Both the position numbers and the translations under genes were made by a program. Below, piece by piece: positions 22,641 through 33,531 of a stretch of DNA of 64,000 bases (positions are counted from its first letter, which is position 1; every line of letters begins with the position of its first letter). The notes under the pieces were generated by a model, which searched no databases, was not told the DNA's origin, and was given only the letters and a program-made list of their open reading frames with translations. Source of the DNA: Paramarasmius palmivorus (lineage: Eukaryota; Basidiomycota; Agaricomycetes; Agaricales; Marasmiaceae); contig JAYKXP010000022.1 of assembly GCA_037176845.1 (NCBI GenBank), positions 372,001 to 436,000 on the forward strand, given 5' to 3'.

Positions 22641-23788
22641 ATATCAACACACGGGTAAAAGAAATGGACTAGGTTATCGATTAGAATGCTCTAGAGCTAC
22701 TGTAGAAGAGCAAAAGAAAAGTGTACTTGTGTACTTTTAGTGCAAATTGTGCTAATAAAGTTTAAATAAACGTCATGCGCAGAGAATCGAGGAGGGCGAG
22801 GAGAAGGAAATTAGCGCCCGTAATTTCTTGACTCTTGACACCCATGTCTGTGGTAAACCTCAAGTGGCCGTTCCTCAATGGGATCAGGTGCCGAAGTTAC
22901 TTCCCCTCCTTCGTTCCAGTTGTTACGTTCCTCACACACCTGCTCTCCGTATAGGCCCAGCAACACAAAATCAGTCAGGAGCTGTCAACGTAGGGCTCAT
23001 CCTTGACACTGGAACAGTTGGAGGTGGAGAGCGACAAATTAGCAAAATGACACGGTATGTTGTGATTAATATCGAGTGAATTCCCTTGGTTTTTTTGGCA
23101 CATAGTGCACAGAGGAACGCGCAAACTTGAAGGAGTCTGCCAGTCTGATTGGTTGATGAATCGATGAGCGCTAGCACCCGTGTGAAGACCGTAATTTCAT
23201 GCCGAACGGCACAATAAAGACTCCTGGACAGCAAATCTTAGGCTCGGTTCCAGCCGCGTTCGCAGTCCGGGGATATTTTTTGATTTACGTGAGGGGAGAA
23301 GGCAGGACTGCGAAGCGGCTGGTCCAAACCGGGACCATTTTGGCAGGCCCCGCCAAATGTGAGTTTGGACTTAGTGAAATCAAGCTCATCAAAAACATCT
23401 TTCCTCCGTTCCCCCACGACGATCCCTATCCCCTGCTTTTAATCCGCTCCTCAAGTGTCCGGCGTGACTTTATTCCATGTCGCAAAGACCTAGAGATGCT
23501 ATACTGCGGAAATGGCATTAAAATGGTCGAAAATTTCATGGTTTCGGTCACGATGAAGTCTCTGGTGCTGGTATCGGGTATTGAAGGTTATAGGTGCGTA
23601 ATATATATCACTCGCAGTTGACGCTTACAATGCTATTCATCGTTTTAGGACGTTTTAGACTTCACCGGAACGTTGTCGAGCCCGATTTCTGTACCTCACC
23701 TATCGTTCTGGACTTTTAAACTCCTACAAACTGTCACAGATACACCATGTGAAAATTTCGTCACCTCAGGACTTGGCTATGGTGTCTT
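22641..23788. other. Intergenic, left flank of the retrotransposon
   Basis: No gene was recognised; a frame at 23199-23621 has no identifiable features. It contains a 64 bp palindromic repeat (separate entry) and ends with the target duplication GTCTT (23784-23788). Confidence 0.4.
23319..23382 (+). repeat. 64 bp palindromic repeat, left copy
   Basis: It contains nested inverted repeats (GTCCAAAC with GTTTGGAC, and TTTGGCAGG around a GC-rich centre). The reverse complement recurs at 30243-30306 with three differences. Just before it, CCAGCCGCGTTCGCAGTCC and its near-complement form another hairpin. Confidence 0.8.
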
Positions 23789-24088
23789 TGTTGGAATACT
23801 AAATATAGATGTTACCCATATGACTCATTTCACCACTATACTCCGCCTATGCCACATTACTCAGAAAACATATATCTATAGATCGGGTTGTAACCCACTA
23901 GAGTATCCTGTCAGTTTCACTCATCTATTATTGTACTATTAGGTTTATCTTTTATCCCTGCTCTTGTATATAAACTAGACAGAAAAGCCTACAAATATTA
24001 TCAGTTGTTCTCTCAACTTCTGAGTCGCTCTCATCTTCGCGCTGTGTGCGCTATCGCTGCTATCAGAGTTAGACTTTAAACTCTGACA
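23789..24088 (+). repeat. 5' LTR of the copia element
   Basis: Exactly 300 bp, from TGTTGGAATAC to CTCTGACA. It contains TATATAAAC, a likely TATA box, near position 180. No difference from the 3' LTR was found by eye. Confidence 0.95.
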
Positions 24089-24102
24089 GGTTATGGGCCC
24101 CG
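24089..24102 (+). other. Primer-binding site, probably initiator tRNA-Met internal fragment
   Basis: GGTTATGGGCCC directly after the 5' LTR is complementary to the anticodon stem-loop type sequence GGGCxCATAACC of initiator tRNA-Met. Priming by an internally cleaved initiator tRNA is known for Drosophila copia and related elements. The match to this organism's own tRNA is inferred. Confidence 0.6.
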
Positions 24103-24282
24103 GCTTTTAGATTATAGCCGACCCAGAGTATAACCGAGATTAAACACCGGACTAGTGTATGTCCGATCGAGGAAGCCGTTATCAATCCAGAAGCGGCACC
24201 CCAGTACCAGGAACTTTCAACCCAGAACAAATATTACGTGGATCCAGAAATCCAAGCAGACAACCTACACCAGTAGGAAGTA

Positions 24283-24541
24283 CTCGGGTCCACCGAAAGT
24301 CCTGATACCCCTCGTGACGTCACCCGGAAAATTGAGCATCAAAGATTCTGTTGTCCTCTGGACCACGTAGTTTACGGATAGCAATCATAGTGGTAGATAT
24401 TTATTGCAATGCTGTAGGTGAATCTATAACCAATACATGAGTTCGTGGAATTCACTAGAAGAGTTAGAAAATAGTACATGAAAAGAAGTCTCGTGGTGGT
24501 GCCGGATGTCCAAGGGTATCAGGACTTTCGGTGGACCCGAG
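24283..24541 (+). mobile_element. 259 bp TA-flanked MITE, copy 2 (inside gag)
   Basis: It has the same 28 bp inverted repeats and orientation as the copy at 14145. TA lies at 24281-24282 and 24542-24543. It introduces an in-frame stop about nine codons after entry, cutting gag after roughly 45 residues. Confidence 0.94.
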
Positions 24542-27140
24542 TAGACAACCAAGTCCATCGGGACCAACTAGTATATCGACACACCCATCCAGAAATCCAT
24601 CGCGTATCCCTTCCAGGAGACAGAGTCCAGTTGGAGGATTGAACACACCACCAGCTTCTTCTGCACAACCCACACAACTTCGAACAGATTTAAACTGCTT
24701 CGATTGTCCACATCAATTTGAAATCGACGAACTTCGAGATCAATACGCAGATTATACCGACTTAAAGTGGTATCATTGTGCAGAACAACCGTGTCCAAAC
24801 AGAAGAAATCGAATCAGGACTCCAAAGGAAGCTTTACAAGCAGGAAATTTTAGGGATTGTGACGATCAGAACGCAGAAGTAGTTCGAGGAAACGTCCTAC
24901 GAACCACAGTACCAGAACCACAACCATTAGTATTCCCACCAGCTGGGACATCTAATACACAAGAAGAAGTACAGGAAGTACAACAAGAAGAACAAGAACA
25001 GGAGGAAGAAGATCAGGAGGAAGAACTCCAAGAAGATCTTGAACAAGAGGAACAGGTGTCAGTACAAGATACTGATATTCCAAAATCTGATTCCGAAGAA
25101 GACAAAGAACAGTCACAGAAATCATCTGCACCACCATCTCATAAATCGACACCTCCGTTATCGCCCAAGACGCCTCCCAAACCTAGACCACCAACTCCCA
25201 AACCGTCAATTGACGAAGACGACGACGATATGTCTAAAGCAGTAAAGGCATTTGACAAATGTACTCAGTTAAAGGCCGATGGGGCAAACTGGGGCATGTG
25301 GGCAATGCGTATAGAACGTGCAGCAAAGTCAATAGGGTATGGAAAATACCTGACTACTGCAGAAGAAGGAGACGCAGATGCCGATCTCATGAATGCAATC
25401 ATTGGAAGATTGCCAGACACTATTCTTCGCAGATATCGAAATGCGGAGACATCACAAGAACTATGGGCAGGTCTGAAAAAGGATTATGACACCAAAAATC
25501 CTTTGACCGAAGCACATCTGGAAAGGAAACTATACAACCTATCGTGCCATGATGTTGGAAAAGTAAACCAACACATAGACGAACTCCTCAACATCCGAAA
25601 TGAACTTACATCTCGGAACATTACTGTTTCGGATGATCAGTTCAAGAATGCATTAATTGCATCTGTCCCACACACATTAAATTCGACAATCACAGCAGTA
25701 ATGACTGTCTACAGTGAATCTGGAAAAGATTTAACTGTTGATAAGCTGATAGCTGCCATACGTGCTGAAGCAAATGGACAAGCTATGCGTCGAAAACCAA
25801 AGGAATCGGCAAATTATTCCCAGGACAGAGGACAAAACAATCAAGGAAAGAGAGGAAGTTTCAGAGGTAGAGGTAGAGGAAGAGGAGGATTCAAGAATCA
25901 AACCTCCAGAAACCAAACCTCACAAACCAGAGACAATATTAGTTGTTTCAATTGTGGTGGAAAAGGGCACATGGCAAAAGCATGCCCATCACCAAAGAAA
26001 CAACAAGCCCATAAAGCTTCTGAGCCAAAGAAAGAGGCAAAGAAGGAAGACAAAACAGACAAGCCATGGCGTAAAACAGAAAGTGCATCGAGTGCACGTA
26101 TCGAAGAAGAATTCGAAGAAGGAACTTGGATGGCTGTTGAAAAACATTATCCAAGTGAACAAGCAAACCTTGTTGCAAACACTGCCAATACCATCCTTTT
26201 CGATTCAGGATGTACATCACACATGATACCAAGTGATGACAAAATGTACGACATGGAAGATATTGCTCCAAGGAAAATAGAAGTGGCAAATGGTGAAGAG
26301 GTTATGACAAGTACAAAAGGAACTCTGGATTTAGAGTTACCTGATGGAAACAACCTACCATTGCCAGATGCATTGCATGTTCCACACATGAACAACACAC
26401 TAGTATCCATTGGGAAACTAGATGATGAAGGACATGAAATTGTCATCCATGGAGGAATCATGCGCATTTATGATGTAAATCGCAGACAAGTCGCTAGCAT
26501 TCCAAAGGTGGAAGGACTTTACCAAATCAAGGGGAGTGAAAGAGCTCTCATGGCAAGCCAAGAACGATTGGTATCCTTATATGAAGGACATTGCATGGCT
26601 GGTCATATGAATTATGACTATACCAGAAAGTGGATAAATGAAGGCCACATTGCTGGAATTGCACTTGATCCAAATTGCATGGAGGAAAAGGAGTGCAAAG
26701 TATGTCTTCTTGGAAAAGCCAGAAGAACCAGCATTCCAAAGACTCGCACAAATGGAGAAATTCGAGCAGCAAAATTTGGGGACCTTGTACACATAGATGT
26801 ATGGGGACCTGCTTCAGTTCAAACAATAAATCATCAACAATACAGTCTCACATTGTTGGATGATGCAACCTATTGGTTGGAGGAACCGCTACTCAAGACC
26901 AAAGGAGAAGCATTCGCAAAATACGTTGCTCACCAAACTCGACTCCAAACACAGCATGATGTTACTATCAAAGTGTTGCATTCTGATAGAGGAGGAGAAT
27001 TCCTAGGAGAAGAATTCACAGACTACCTGGAACACATGGGAACTGTAAGAAAATTAACAGTCCATGATACACCAGAGCAGAATGGAAATGCTGAACGAGC
27101 ACATGGTCCATTGTTAGGAGCAGTACGCACAATGCTTCTA

Positions 27141-27399
27141 CTCGGGTCCACCGAAAGTCCTGATACCCTTGGACATCCGGCACCACCACGAGACTTCTTT
27201 TCATGTACTATTTTCTAACTCTTCTAGTGAATTCCACGAACTCATGTATTGGTTATAGATTCACCTACAGCATTGCAATAAATATCTACCACTATGATTG
27301 CTATCCGTAAACTACGTGGTCCAGAGGACAACAGAATCTTTGATGCTCAATTTTCCGGGTGACGTCACGAGGGGTATCAGGACTTTCGGTGGACCCGAG
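27141..27399 (-). mobile_element. 259 bp TA-flanked MITE, copy 3 (inside integrase)
   Basis: It is inverted relative to copies 1 and 2, with TA at 27139-27140 and 27400-27401. It interrupts the integrase region shortly after the catalytic glutamate block; the frame would stop inside the MITE at 27218. No sequence difference from the other two copies was noticed. Confidence 0.94.
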
Positions 27400-29528
27400 T
27401 ACAATCAGGATTACCCAAATGGCTTTGGGGAACTGCTATGGAATATGCAGTTTATGTCTGGAATAGAACTCCACACAAGGGTGTTGGAATGAAAACACCT
27501 TATGAATTGCGATATGGAAGGATCCCAAATGCAAAGGAAATGCATATTTTTGGGCAAATCGTATATGTAAAACGATTTGAAAAGCCAGACAAGCTGGCAG
27601 AACAAGCATCTGAAGGCAGATGGATTGGAATAGATCCAGAATCATTGGGTTACAGGATATATTGGCCAGATCGACGTTCAGTAACAGTTGAACGAAATGT
27701 TGTTTTCTCTAAACAAGAGATCCAACTCGTTGAAGGGGAGCAAGATGTCTCAATCAATCTCGACAAATCTATCACCGAGTCGGATCAAGACTTCATTATC
27801 CCTATTCCCCAGGAAATTACGAAACCAATTGATCCTGAAGTTTTTCGGAAATCAACACGTACCCGAAGATTGAATCCTAAACTCCTAGCCATCATCAAAG
27901 GAGACGCTGAAGGAAACAAGGAGATCAAACATCTCACAGCCAGTCTCGCAAAGGTCACATCAGAGATAGTTCTTCATGATCCAATATCTCTGGAAGAAGT
28001 CAATGCCAGTCCTTTTAGCAAACAATGGTACATGGCAATGGAAGATGAAATAAATCGATTGCGATCAAGGAACGCATTCACAATCATCAACAAACCCAAG
28101 GACGTTCATGTTCTCAGTACAAAATGGGTTTACCGGACCAAAAGAGATCCACCAGGAAATATAACAGGACACCGTGCACGATTGGTAGTCCGAGGATTCA
28201 CTCAAATCCCAAATGTTGATTATTTCCCGGATGATACATTTGCCAGTGTAGCAAAGCTTTCAAGCATTAGAGCAATACTCAGCATTGCTGCACATCACAA
28301 CATGATTATCCATCAAATGGATGTCAAAAGTGCATATCTATATGGAAAGCTGAGAGAAGGAGAAGAGCTATATGCCTACCCTCCAAAAGGCATAGACATA
28401 GGAGCAAAGCCAGGACAAATCCTATCTTTCTCAGTAGCCCTGTATGGAGCAAAGCAGGCAGGACGAAGATGGTACACAACATTTAGGAACTTGATGGAAA
28501 GCATTGGTCTCAAGCGATCAGACTTTGACCATGCCGTATTCTATTCCACTTCACCATTCATCATCATATTCATCCATGTTGATGATATGACACTTGTCAC
28601 AGAAACTGAAAAGTTGATGGACAGACTGAAACAGAAGATTAAAGGAAAAATAGAGGTTACAGATGGAGGACCACTCCATTGGATGTTGGGCATAGAAATT
28701 CGGAGATCTACTGGATGTATTCAACTTTCCCAGAGATCATACATTGAAGCCATACTGGAACGATATGGATTCAGTGATGTGAAACCAGCAGCCATTCCTT
28801 TTGATCCCCACACCAAACTCACAAAGGATCAATCACCATCCCTTCCAGACGATGTAATTGCTATGAAGCGCAAACCCTATATGGAAGCATTAGGGGCACT
28901 TCAATATTTATCAGTAGCAACTCGTCCAGACATCACATACGCTACATCACAACTCGCACGTTTCTCTCTAAACCCAGGTCCAACACATTGGAACGCCTTA
29001 AAGAAAGTTTATGGATATCTCAAAGGGACCAAAGACTTATGGTTGACATATGGAAGCCATGAAGGAGAAATAATAGGTTTCGCTGATGCTGATGGAATGT
29101 CAAATGAAGACCGACATGCCATTTCAGGATATGCTTTTGTATTGAATGGAGGAGCAGTATCCTGGTCATCAAAACGACAGGAAATCGTTTCGCTATCTAC
29201 AACAGAGGCGGAATATGTAGCACTTACCCATGCTGCAAAAGAAGCTATATGGCTCAGAAATTTTGTCACAGAAATTTTCGGAACCAAAGCCAAACCCATT
29301 CTCATCAACTCAGACAATCAATCAGCCATCGCTCTAGCCAAAGATGATCGGTTTCATGCACGCACCAAGCACATTGATATCCGATATCATTTCATACGCT
29401 ATGCAATAGAGGAAAACAAGATCCGGCTGACATACTGTCCTACCGAGGAAATGACAGCCGATATCTTCACCAAAGCTTTACCTTCACTAAAGGTCAAACA
29501 CTTCGCTTCGTCTCTTGGACTCTCAAAG

Positions 29529-29541
29529 GTTTGAAGGGGAG
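29529..29541 (+). other. Polypurine tract
   Basis: The purine run GAAGGGGAG directly before the 3' LTR is the expected plus-strand primer. It overlaps the end of the pol frame and its stop codon. Confidence 0.8.
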
Positions 29542-29841
29542 TGTTGGAATACTAAATATAGATGTTACCCATATGACTCATTTCACCACTATACTCCGCC
29601 TATGCCACATTACTCAGAAAACATATATCTATAGATCGGGTTGTAACCCACTAGAGTATCCTGTCAGTTTCACTCATCTATTATTGTACTATTAGGTTTA
29701 TCTTTTATCCCTGCTCTTGTATATAAACTAGACAGAAAAGCCTACAAATATTATCAGTTGTTCTCTCAACTTCTGAGTCGCTCTCATCTTCGCGCTGTGT
29801 GCGCTATCGCTGCTATCAGAGTTAGACTTTAAACTCTGACA
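29542..29841 (+). repeat. 3' LTR of the copia element
   Basis: 300 bp, apparently identical to the 5' LTR, followed by the target duplication GTCTT. Confidence 0.95.
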
Positions 29842-30242
29842 GTCTTTGTCGTCCAAATTACCTCTTAGAGCACTTGGATTCGCTGTCCTGCTCCCAAAAG
29901 ACGCAGCTACATGGCTTATGACACCCAAAATCCTCAATTGCTGCATCGTTAGGTTACCTACCAGTGTACAGGCCATTTCTCTTGTCTATGGAGGTTATCT
30001 TCTACCCATTAAGGTATGTCACTTGAGGTTATGTGGGGAGATGACCTGGCATGACCAGATTTTCGTGCTTCTAGAGCCAAGATCTTGCGTGGTACGGTAC
30101 CATTCTGGTTTTCTTAGTTTCTATATGACTTTCCTGACTCGTCTCATGTTTGTCTAACAGGTCATATTAGTTTTTTTGGCTGTATTCTGGGGAGGGACGC
30201 CAGTATTTAGATTTTTGTATTTGCTTCATTGATGAAACACGC

Positions 30243-30306
30243 TGATTTCACTAAGTCCAAACTCACGTTTGGCAGGGCCTGCCAAAATGGCCCCGGTTTG
30301 GACCAG
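30243..30306 (-). repeat. 64 bp palindromic repeat, right copy
   Basis: The reverse complement of 23319-23382 with three mismatches. The centre TTTGGCAGGGCCTGCCAAA is a perfect palindrome here. Confidence 0.8.
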
Positions 30307-30686
30307 TCCCTTCGGTCTCGTACCTTTCCCTTCCGTCATCCTCCTTTTCATCAAAGAGTTACTCCGATAAGAAATTAAGCCCGAGTACGAGACCGAACGG
30401 GAATGGGCACGAGTCTAAGCAAATCTTTGCATACTTACCCGCTCAAGATGCGATGTGTTTGGGAAGGTTGCTGTCAAACTTTGGATTGAATGATGCTTGA
30501 CGTGGTCACATCCTTCTGCCTCTTCCCTCACTTCGTCGTCTCTCCGCCTGGAAACTTTTGCTTTCGTATATGTTTGGTCACTGCCGTGGGCTACATATCA
30601 GCGGTGGACAGTTCAACAATGTTGAGGGGCACCAGGTCAACTTGAACTTTGATAAACCCGGCAACACCAGCGAAATGTCCCCGTAG

Positions 30687-30955
30687 ATGCAATTGAATTG
30701 CAACGGGGAAAATCAATTGCAGGGCCCGGAAATCGTGAAAGGACTGCAAGAATCACCTTTGTCGCAATGGGATTGCAACACGGGCGCTTATTGCAAGGCG
30801 CTTGCAACCGGCGCGGATTATTGCAACCCGATTGCAGCCGATTGCAGCCCGATTTCAGCGCCGTTACCACAAGGTAACTTGCGTTGCAAGCAGTTGTAAG
30901 TATAGCGAGTGTTGTAATTGATTTTCGCCATTGCAATTCCGTCAGAATTAGTATC
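30687..30955. repeat. TTGCAA-rich block 1
   Basis: The self-complementary hexamer TTGCAA, or ATTGCA, recurs every 15-30 bp (for example GAATTGCAACGG, ATTGCAACACG, CTTGCAACCGG, GCGTTGCAAGC). A similar block lies at 33265-33530. Confidence 0.6.
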
Positions 30956-31129
30956 AGAACCCCGGAAAAATGGTCCATTACATGCGGACTGCGCCTCTCA
31001 TCACGCTATATTGTGTACTTGAATAGCCATATATTCACGCTATATACGGTGTACAAGCAGCACGTTACATCTATATATACACCAGATACTCTGATCCACC
31101 AATGATGCGATATCTGTTCAATAATTGAT

Positions 31130-31713
31130 TAATACAATGGGTGATAGGTAGCGGAAAGAGGAAAGACGTACTTGGGTACAGGTGTGGCTTCAAGGCTGAC
31201 GTCTAGGTCAATTGATTTGCTTGGCTGTAAATGCGAGGAAAACAGAATGAATCAGTCTGTATATGCGCAAGAATTGACACGAACTTAGCGATTGAACAAA
31301 AATTTGGATCTACAAGGGCTAAGACACACTCCGGCTCCGGAATATGCATGTTGTCTTGAAGGAAATCACAGAGGTAATCCTCTCTAACATCACAGTATCA
31401 GCACGAGGGCGAAACTAGGAAGAATGGTTACATACCGGGAAAAAGAACTTGACCGATAGCTTGAATCTGTCAAAGGCACTGATGAGCGAATGTAGAACCA
31501 AAATCATGATGTGTACATACCAGAGGCAGCGGTGACAATCATATGGAAGATTGAGGGCAGCCACATTACCCGAGATGTGCGACATGCAACGTAGGGTTGG
31601 GTTGACAATCTGAACAAGATGCTGACAGGACTGAGTTCTCTTGCTGGCGAAAAATGGAGAAGGACCTCACCAAAGTTGCTTACGAGCAACGAGGCTAGCT
31701 CGTTGTCGCCCAT
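31130..31713 (-). CDS. Possible small hypothetical gene, unresolved exons
   Basis: A weak candidate. From ATG 31713 the frame reads MGDNELASLL; a possible 35-45 bp intron (GTAAGC to CCAG) leads to ELSPVSILFRLSTQPYVACRT. Further short GT-AG stretches follow, and PEPECVLALVDPNF appears near 31300. No domain is recognised and neither end is secure. It may be a remnant inside the repeat island. Confidence 0.25.
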
Positions 31714-32159
31714 AATGGTTGCTCAGGGCAAAGGGTTATGAAGTGTGTTGTCAAGGGAGGTATCGAAATGACTTTGTTGCTGTCTCAAACACTTGTTTAA
31801 CAATGAAATGTTGAGCTGAAGTGTCTGAGCTTATGATGGTGAACGATGAACGACGTACTTAGCTCATCGTAGCCAACGATGGCGGGCCTCGTTTGATGGT
31901 GGTGGTAGCGGAGAAAGAGGGAAAGTGATGTGACGTCACGCGCGACTCGGATTTGAGCCGAGGTTTCCATGGTCCCGCACATTGCACGTGCCAGTCCATG
32001 AACCCTTCCGCGGCCTTTCTCAGCTTCTCGTCTCTTGCCTCTTGTCTTCCACCATCGTCGTAGACAGAGGCCCCCAGGTAAGTTTGACTTTTGTTCCTTG
32101 TTTTAAAATGTCTAACTCGTTGTTCCAGCCCTATATATCTACACACAGAGGACGGAAGG

Positions 32160-32914
32160 ATGGCAGGGAAGAAGGGTGAAAGGTTGAGGTATTGGACCAA
32201 AGGTGCGTGTTCATCCATTCTTTTTCCTGTTTCCGTTCCTTTCCTTTGCTGATCTGTGTTTTTCCTATGCAGGTGCAGTTTTTACTGTCCATTTCCCATC
32301 AAAGACGATGACACCTCGACCAGAAGATGACGAATTCCATTCTTCCCCAACATCCCTTCTTCTCCAACATCCCAGATGGACCCTGGCCTTGAGAAGACAG
32401 GAGACTCAACGACATACAACATCATACCCGGCGTCACATGTCTTGCGTCATCTAGCGTCTGGTACAACGAGAGTGACGAATTCGTCGCTCTACGCGTATC
32501 CCGACGCTACTCTGGCGCTTTTTGATGTAGGCGGGCGTGCGTCACACATTGGAATCCAACGCCGATTCGCTCACCAACGTCGATGACTTCCATCCGTCGA
32601 CTCCATACACCATTCCCTACCTTTAGTCAACATCCAAGATGCTCCGGCGTTTTCTTCGAGTACATTCTTCCTCAGCGCTCAACGCTAGCATCCTCAGCGA
32701 CGTTTATTTCAACATTTACACATCTAACACGCGACGAAACTCAACATTTCCATATTCTGTACCCAAACCACATGCCCACCTCCCATTTCATGTCCTGAAC
32801 TCCGTCAACGCTCTGGACGACCTGTGTGTGACGTATGAAGACATGGCATGTGCAATTGTGGGACCAACGAACTTGATCTTCGCTTGGTTCCCACAATCGC
32901 ATCTTGAACTCTAA
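32160..32914 (+). pseudogene. Possible degenerate coding stretch
   Basis: A candidate start at 32160 (MAGKKGERLRYWTKG) is followed by a GTGCGT...TGCAG intron. After that, protein-like segments occur in shifting frames (SSVWYNESDEFVALRVSRR; NVDDFHPSTPYTIPYL; SALNASILSDVYFNIYTSN). No splice path links them cleanly by eye. This could be a decayed gene or an intron-rich gene that I cannot resolve. No family recognised. Confidence 0.22.
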
Positions 32915-32944
32915 CCACTACCATCTATCACAGTAAGTGTCATT

Positions 32945-33264
32945 CACTTGTTTCTTACAGTAAATGAATCATGTAGTCTAGTCTTTCATGTGTAATCTAT
33001 TGATGGGATAGTAATATTTCGCCTACTTCGGCTTTGATCTCGCAGTGCGCTTAACGAGCGTCTAAACGAGTGATGCCGGTTTTCCATGTCCACGCATTTA
33101 CAAGTGATGATGAAGAGGAAGAAGCGTAGCTTGCCAATATATCATATTAGCATCGTACTGTGATTGTAATATTTGGACTTCTAATAGTATTCTGCAATAC
33201 ACCTACCAGATCATAACAATTGTATCGGTAGGGCATTATGATCACTCGCAAGTCTTACATATAG
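32945..33264. other. Intergenic, no gene seen
   Basis: An AT-rich stretch before the second TTGCAA block. Nothing recognised. Confidence 0.4.
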
Positions 33265-33530
33265 TTGAAATCACTTTGCAATACAGTTACAATAGGGTTG
33301 CAATTACCTGCAAGTATCTCGGTCAATTGCAAGTGTGTTGAAATTACATTGCAAGATGGTTGCAATCAGTTGCAAGTCCTTCAGTTTGTTGCAATCATGT
33401 TGCAATAATCTAGGTTGTTGCAAACACATTACAAATGTATTGTATAACTACTGTAAACTAGTTGTAAATAGGCCCAATTCTTCCAGCCCATTGCAACCCC
33501 TGAAATCGGCAGCAATTGGATTGCACCGTT
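33265..33530. repeat. TTGCAA-rich block 2
   Basis: Dense TTGCAA/TTGCAAT hexamers at roughly 15-25 bp spacing (GGTTGCAATTACCTGCAAG, GGTTGCAATCAGTTGCAAG, ATGTTGCAATAAT). It abuts the 5' end of the NACHT gene and may have replaced its original upstream exon. Confidence 0.65.
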
Positions 33531-33531
33531 C

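Larger units (their letters stand above)
24159..29534 (+). pseudogene. copia gag-pol polyprotein, interrupted twice by MITEs
   Basis: The natural start is ATG 24159. The frame is broken by the element at 24283-24541, open from 24542 to 27140, broken again at 27141-27399 and open to the TGA ending at 29534. Both breaks lie at a TA duplication, and reading on either side is in the same phase, so no other lesion is visible. Domains in order: acidic and proline-rich gag with KAFDKCTQLKADGANWGMW (UBN2-type), a CCHC zinc knuckle (CFNCGGKGHMAKAC), aspartic protease (LFDSGCTSHM), GAG-pre-integrase, and integrase with its D,D,E residues (HIDVWGP; LHSDRGGEF; EQNGNAERAH). Reverse transcriptase follows with FIHVDDM, where His replaces the usual Tyr, and then RNase H (LSTTEAEYVAL; DNQSAIALAKDD; MTADIFTKALP). 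It makes virus-like particles and cDNA in intact relatives. Confidence 0.93.
23789..29841 (+). mobile_element. Ty1/copia LTR retrotransposon, complete but interrupted
   Basis: A 6,053 bp element bounded by the 5 bp direct repeat GTCTT (23784-23788 and 29842-29846). It has two 300 bp LTRs with TGTTGG...CTGACA ends that look identical throughout, which indicates recent insertion. The domain order gag, protease, integrase, reverse transcriptase, RNase H defines Ty1/copia (Pseudoviridae) rather than Ty3. Two matching MITEs interrupt gag and integrase, so this copy cannot make the full polyprotein as it stands. Confidence 0.96.
29847..31129. other. Right flank of the retrotransposon, no gene recognised
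   Basis: It holds the right copy of the 64 bp palindrome, a hairpin built from CGGTCTCGTAC and GTACGAGACCG (near 30314-30400), and the first TTGCAA-rich block (30687-30955). No supported coding region was seen. Confidence 0.5.

Noticed and set aside
24281..24543. The 259 bp element acting as an introner (spliced insertion)
   Set aside because: Possible GT...AG pairs at the borders shift the frame in gag, and copy 3 in integrase has no GT at its edge. TA duplications explain the ends better.
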